Source: Lachnospiraceae bacterium (lineage in GTDB: Bacteria; Bacillota; Clostridia; Lachnospirales; Lachnospiraceae). From it: a DNA stretch of 58,639 nucleotides. Position 1 is the stretch's first letter, and every line of letters begins with the position of its first letter. The DNA is taken from assembly GCA_015056905.1 (NCBI GenBank), contig SVFI01000014.1, positions 1 through 58,639 on the forward strand, in the 5' to 3' direction. Positions 55,601 to 58,639 of this stretch are shown in pieces. A program made the translations under genes and the position numbers. The notes beneath the pieces were generated by a model that was not told where the DNA came from, did no database searches, and saw only the letters and a program-made list of their open reading frames with translations.

Positions 55601-57304
55601 TTAGCTTTCAAACGAAACTTTAATCATTTCACTTACTGATGTAATTCCGTCCAAAACATATCTTGTAGCACTCATTCGCAGAGTGTTCATACCGTTCTTA
55701 AGTGCAGCGTCTTTAATCTGGTCCGCATCTCCTCCCTTGGAGATGATACGTTTTACCTCGTTGCTGACTTCCATAATCTCGTATACACCGATTCGACCAC
55801 GGTATCCGCTGTTATCACAGTTCGGACATCCGACAGGCTCATAAATCTCAACCTGCGTTCCCGGCTCAAATCCTAATACTTCAAGTTCATCTTCATTCGC
55901 AAGACGCTTATTCTTACATCTCGCACAAAGTCTTCGCACAAGTCGCTGTGCGATGATACCCACTACCGAATCGGCAATCAGGTATGACTCTACTCCCATG
56001 TCGGCAAGACGCGATACGGTACTCGCCGCAGAGTTGGTATGCAGTGTACTTACAACAAGATGTCCTGTGATAGACGCCTGAACCGCGATACTCGCAGTCT
56101 CGCCGTCTCGAATTTCTCCGATCATGATGATATCCGGGTCCTGACGAAGAATGGATCTGAGGGCACTCGCAAAGGTAAGTCCCGCTTTCACATTCGTCTG
56201 AACCTGATTGATACCTGCCACATTCGCCTCGACCGGATCCTCAACCGTGATGATGTTTACATCTTCCGTATTCAGCTCACTGAGCGCCGTATACAGCGTG
56301 GTCGATTTACCGCTACCGGTAGGTCCCGTTACAAGGATAATACCATGTGGATTCTTTAAAATATGTGTAAACACTTTTCTTTCTTCTTCATTAAAACCGA
56401 GTTCGGAAATATCACGCGTCAGGTTACCCTTGTTCGTGATACGCATAACCGTCTTCTCTCCGTATACGGTAGGGAGGATAGATACACGGATATCATACTC
56501 TCTTCCGTCTACGAACGTCGTGATACGACCATCCTGCGGTTTACGTTTCTCTGAAATATCCATTCCGCCGATAACCTTAAGTCTGGCTACAATCGCCGGT
56601 AGAAGCTTGATATTGTATGTCATTCGTTCAAAGAGTGCACCGTCGATTCGATAACGGACACGTACATTTTTCTCAAGCGCTTCTATATGTATATCGGAAG
56701 TTCTCTGACGGACCGCCTGCTCCAACATGGAATTAACAAGCTGAACAATCGGGGAGTTGTTTACGTCCTCATTGATCATTCGGTCCATCTCATCCTCTTT
56801 AAAGAGGTCCGCACGTTCCTGCTCGTAATCACTCGCCGCCTTAATCGCTTCCGCGTTTCCGAAATACTTGTCAATCGCAAGCATAATCTCTCGCGGTGTT
56901 GCAACAACCGGCTGAATCATACGGTTACTGATCATGGATAAGTCGTCAACCGCGAGCATATCCATCGGATCCGACATCGCCATCAGGATGACATTTACAT
57001 TCCTATCATCGTACATGTACGGAATCGCTGAATATTTCTTCAAAATATCCGGTTCGAACATCGAAAGCAAATCATCCGGAATACGACCGTTTTGCAAATC
57101 CGCTCTGGCATAGCCAAGCTGATGACATAAAGCATTTGCCATCGTCTCATCCGAAATAAAACCTTCTTCAACAAGAATCTCTCCGAGACGTTTCTTTTTC
57201 TCCTTCTGAAGCGCAAGCGCTTCGTCCAACTTTTCAGGTGACAGAATTCCTTCATTAATTAAGATATCACCAATACGTACTTTTCTTCTACCTGATAACC
57301 CCAT
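55601..57304 (-). CDS. pilB: Type IV pilus extension ATPase PilB (GspE family)
   Basis: The 567-residue ATPase has MshEN-type N-terminal repeats (IGDILINEGILSPEKLDEAL and LGEILVEEGFISDETM), Walker A GPTGSGKSTT, Walker B IIMIGEIRD, a His box (TGHLVVSTLHTN) and a tetracysteine zinc site (CARCK...CPNC). It powers pilus extension. MshEN domains bind c-di-GMP in some homologues; whether this one does cannot be told from sequence alone. First gene of the operon, with AAAGGA 7 bases before ATG. No pilT retraction ATPase lies in the window. Confidence 0.96.
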   Translation of the reverse strand: MGLSGRRKVRIGDILINEGILSPEKLDEALALQKEKKKRLGEILVEEGFISDETMANALCHQLGYARADLQNGRIPDDLLSMFEPDILKKYSAIPYMYDDRNVNVILMAMSDPMDMLAVDDLSMISNRMIQPVVATPREIMLAIDKYFGNAEAIKAASDYEQERADLFKEDEMDRMINEDVNNSPIVQLVNSMLEQAVRQRTSDIHIEALEKNVRVRYRIDGALFERMTYNIKLLPAIVARLKVIGGMDISEKRKPQDGRITTFVDGREYDIRVSILPTVYGEKTVMRITNKGNLTRDISELGFNEEERKVFTHILKNPHGIILVTGPTGSGKSTTLYTALSELNTEDVNIITVEDPVEANVAGINQVQTNVKAGLTFASALRSILRQDPDIIMIGEIRDGETASIAVQASITGHLVVSTLHTNSAASTVSRLADMGVESYLIADSVVGIIAQRLVRRLCARCKNKRLANEDELEVLGFEPGTQVEIYEPVGCPNCDNSGYRGRIGVYEIMEVSNEVKRIISKGGDADQIKDAALKNGMNTLRMSATRYVLDGITSVSEMIKVSFES

Positions 57305-57363
57305 TGTTTCGTCCTTTCATACTATTATTCGTAAAATTTCGCCTAGAATTCGGTATATACGGG

Positions 57364-57383
57364 CATACTGAACCCATAGTATG
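57364..57383 (-). repeat. Inverted repeat in the pilB leader
   Basis: CATACT (57364-57369 in plus form) and AGTATG (57378-57383) flank an 8-base loop in the leader just after the predicted start of the pilus transcript. It may be an operator half-site pair or a small RNA hairpin. A third AGTATG occurs right before the pilB ribosome binding site. Confidence 0.5.
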
Positions 57384-57398
57384 AATTTTATGTAAATC

Positions 57399-57427
57399 AT
57401 TTTAACATTTTCTTAAGAAAGTGTAAA
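57399..57427 (-). promoter_or_regulatory. Sigma-A-type promoter of the pilus operon with palindromic spacer
   Basis: TTTACA (57422-57427) and TAAAAT (57399-57404) on the minus strand are 17 bases apart. The spacer contains TTTCTTAAGAAA (57409-57420), a perfect 12-bp palindrome, placed exactly where a bound repressor or MerR-type activator would act. The transcript start would be near 57392, leaving a leader of about 88 bases. Confidence 0.65.
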
Positions 57428-57436
57428 CCCTTTGAA

Positions 57437-57512
57437 TTGCATTATTGTTCGTTTTTTTGCACAATATTTCGGTTCGTTTTTTAGCATTTTGCATAATTTT
57501 TCATATTTTTTT
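57437..57512 (-). repeat. AT-rich imperfect direct repeats upstream of the pilus promoter
   Basis: In plus-strand form a TTGCA-start block followed by an A/T stretch and a T-run occurs at 57437-57458, 57457-57482 and 57489-57512; the first two share GTTCGTTTT. They lie at about -45 to -120 relative to the pilus transcript start, a usual place for activator sites. Between this array and the promoter nothing else stands out. Confidence 0.5.
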
Positions 57513-57556
57513 CACATTTTACGCAACCACCGTTTGCAAAAAATCATGCAAAACGC

Positions 57557-57916
57557 TCACTCTGCATTTGACGTGCGAAAAAAACGCCCGTTTTTTTCTT
57601 CTGCATTTCTTTCCATCTGCATGAATAACAATTCAGCTTGCAGCGCAGAGACACTATACCTTTTTTCCGGTATTTTATTATATACTTCTTCATATATTTG
57701 CTGTATGGACTTTGGCTCCACATCAAGCACGCTGTATATTGCATATCGAAGACTTTTTTCATCGTATGGATTCTTCGTTCCGTCGAACTTAATCCTCTTT
57801 TCCGTCATTCCACCACGCTCCGGATTTGTACCACAGCATTTATTTTGCATGATTTCCGTCATAGTTTCTTCTATATCAAATAACACGGACGCCCCCCCAT
57901 CGCTTGCTAATTGATA
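57557..57916 (-). pseudogene. dprA: Truncated dprA: C-terminal remnant with winged-helix domain
   Basis: The reading frame open from 57916 to 57557 begins YQLASDGGASVLFDIEET, the end of the DprA Rossmann domain (compare N-x-L-I-x-D-G-A in intact DprA). It ends with a DprA-type winged helix (AIYSVLDVEPKSIQQIYEEVYNK...LLFMQMERNAEEKNGRFFR). An in-frame TAG stands at 57919-57917, and no further DprA-like sequence lies upstream in the window. DprA loads RecA on incoming DNA; its catalytic core is missing here. A GTG at 57886 or ATG at 57808 (GGAG 9 bases upstream) could still start an 83-109-residue protein. In B. subtilis dprA precedes topA, which fits this position. Confidence 0.7.
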
Positions 57917-57977
57917 CTATTTGTTAAAAGAAAATAATGGAGTAAACCCCACTACATTATGCCCCACCCCTCTCGAC

Positions 57978-58056
57978 TATGTAAAAACACCCCCTATGGG
58001 GATAGGGGTAAAAGGGGTAAAATCATCCATCCCCTATTTATAATATGTAAAAACAC
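57978..58056. repeat. 13-bp direct repeat flanking a G-rich patch
   Basis: TATGTAAAAACAC occurs exactly at 57978-57990 and 58044-58056. Between the copies lies a plus-strand G-rich run (GGGG-ATA-GGGG-TAAAA-GGGG) with several alternative CCCCTAT/ATAGGGG pairings. This is part of the 200-base non-coding stretch between the dprA remnant and the recombinase remnant. It may be an attachment-site or excision-factor region of the decayed element. Confidence 0.5.
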
Positions 58057-58085
58057 GGCAAGAAATATAAAAATTCCTTGCCGTG
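58050..58085 (-). terminator. Rho-independent terminator of the recombinase remnant
   Basis: CACGGCAAG and CTTGCCGTG form a perfect 9-bp stem (58077-58085 and 58054-58062) around a 14-base AT-rich loop, followed by a TTTTT run on the minus strand, about 15 bases after the recombinase stop codon. Confidence 0.8.
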
Positions 58086-58100
58086 CTATTGCTTTCATTC

Positions 58101-58568
58101 TTACTGATGTCTTTTGTTTTCCCACACCTGTGTAATGGTCGTTCCGTCCTTAAAGTGAAATTCTAAAGTATCCTCGAACACATTGCAGTATTCCAATACC
58201 TTACTTACCAATTCAATATCCATGCTCTTAAGTGGTTTTGCTTTTGTCAGTTCCGTAAATTGCCTAGCCCTTAACTTCTCTAACTCATTTCCGTCCTGAA
58301 TCATGGCTTTCCACTTCTGAAGCAACTCGCCTCTGTTTTCCACCATCTCATTCCATGCTCTGATAAAGGCATCGTGGATTGCTGCTTCCTGAATACCGAA
58401 TCCCTTACAAGCCAACACCCCTTTGGTCCGGTACCTCTCTCCGCAATCCCAAATGATAATCTTTCCCCAAGACCTCGTAAGTGTTCTTCTTTGATAAACG
58501 TGTCCGCATTTCATGCACAGAACATAGACCGGAGGTATAACACTATACCGCTGGTCTATTCTTCTTTT
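58101..58568 (-). pseudogene. C-terminal remnant of a large serine recombinase
   Basis: The open frame (up to a TAA at 58571-58569) encodes the recombinase zinc-ribbon (VLCMKCGHVYQRRT...WDCGERY...ACKG) and the following coiled-coil part (IQEAAIHDAFIRAWNEMV). These occur only in the C-terminal half of large serine integrases/resolvases. The catalytic N-terminal domain and the central recombinase domain are absent, with a stop and then unrelated DNA upstream, so it cannot be functional alone. An ATG at 58514 could still give 137 residues. It points toward the dprA remnant, as integrase genes often do toward their attachment site. Confidence 0.75.
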
Positions 58569-58619
58569 TTAACATAAAAAATATAATACAGACATCATGC
58601 CAAAAGGAGTCTGTTTACC

Positions 58620-58639
58620 ATGAATGAAAATGAAGAAAA
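58620..58639 (+). CDS. Start of a plus-strand gene (runs off the window)
   Basis: An ATG at 58620 opens a frame reading MNENEE to the window end, preceded by AAAAGGAG at a normal distance. It is the only convincing plus-strand gene in the window and is divergent from the recombinase remnant. The product cannot be named from six residues. Confidence 0.5.

Noticed and set aside
57305..57400. c-di-GMP riboswitch in the pilB leader, as known upstream of type IV pilus genes in Clostridioides difficile
   Set aside because: The leader is only about 88 bases and I see neither the conserved GEMM-I core nor a GEMM-II-like pseudoknot pattern.
57532..57558. Terminator after the dprA remnant
   Set aside because: The CGTTT...AAACG hairpin has a bulge and is not followed by a T-run, so it is not convincing as an intrinsic terminator.
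57961..58060. CRISPR-like repeats (two TATGTAAAAACAC copies)
   Set aside because: Only two 13-base copies, no regular spacers and no cas genes.

Overview
The window is almost entirely minus-strand and looks like the chromosome of a motile Gram-positive clostridium, most likely a Lachnospiraceae member (genus not determined). Evidence is the gene order (topA, codY, a giant fla/che operon ending in sigD and followed by rpsB), the Firmicutes-type chemotaxis set (CheC, CheD, FliY) and a Gram-positive type IV pilus locus with no secretin gene. The order dprA-topA-codY-flgB...sigD-rpsB is the one known from Bacillus subtilis, without the trmFO-codV-clpQY block that B. subtilis carries between topA and codY, and with a pilus operon inserted between dprA and topA.

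Right end, read in the direction of transcription: positions 58639-57917 hold the edge of what looks like a decayed mobile element. It contains the start of one plus-strand gene, the C-terminal remnant of a large serine recombinase with its terminator, and a GC-rich patch with a 13-bp direct repeat. It abuts a truncated 3' piece of dprA (about 57557-57916). Next is a type IV pilus operon (57304-38014) with its own sigma-A-type promoter: pilB ATPase, pilC platform, two pilins, prepilin peptidase pilD, a pilM-pilN fusion, pilO, four minor pilins resembling PilV/GspI, PilX/GspK, FimU/GspH and PilW/GspJ, and a 1647-residue secreted or anchored protein that I interpret as a PilY1-like tip protein. 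A perfect 11-bp hairpin terminator closes the operon. topA and codY follow, each with a recognisable promoter.

From 34637 to 330 runs one co-oriented, tightly packed flagellar/chemotaxis operon of about 34 kb: flgBC-fliEFGHIJ-motE-like-fliK-flgD-(hook-region gene)-flgE-motAB-fliL-fliM-fliY-cheY-fliOPQR-flhBAFG-PilZ gene-cheB-cheA-cheW-cheC-cheD-small membrane protein-sigD-fapA-three accessory genes. It starts from a sigma-A-type promoter (34678-34705) just after two codY terminators and ends at a terminator (249-276). The loop and U-tract of that terminator also contain the -35 and spacer of the rpsB promoter. rpsB then begins, preceded by a structured leader, and runs off the left end.

Together the genes encode basal body and type III export apparatus, hook, stator, switch, chemotaxis core, a c-di-GMP effector and the motility sigma factor, plus a separate pilus machine. 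The least conventional parts are the giant pilus-tip set, the dprA/mobile-element junction and the overlapping terminator-promoter at the rpsB border.
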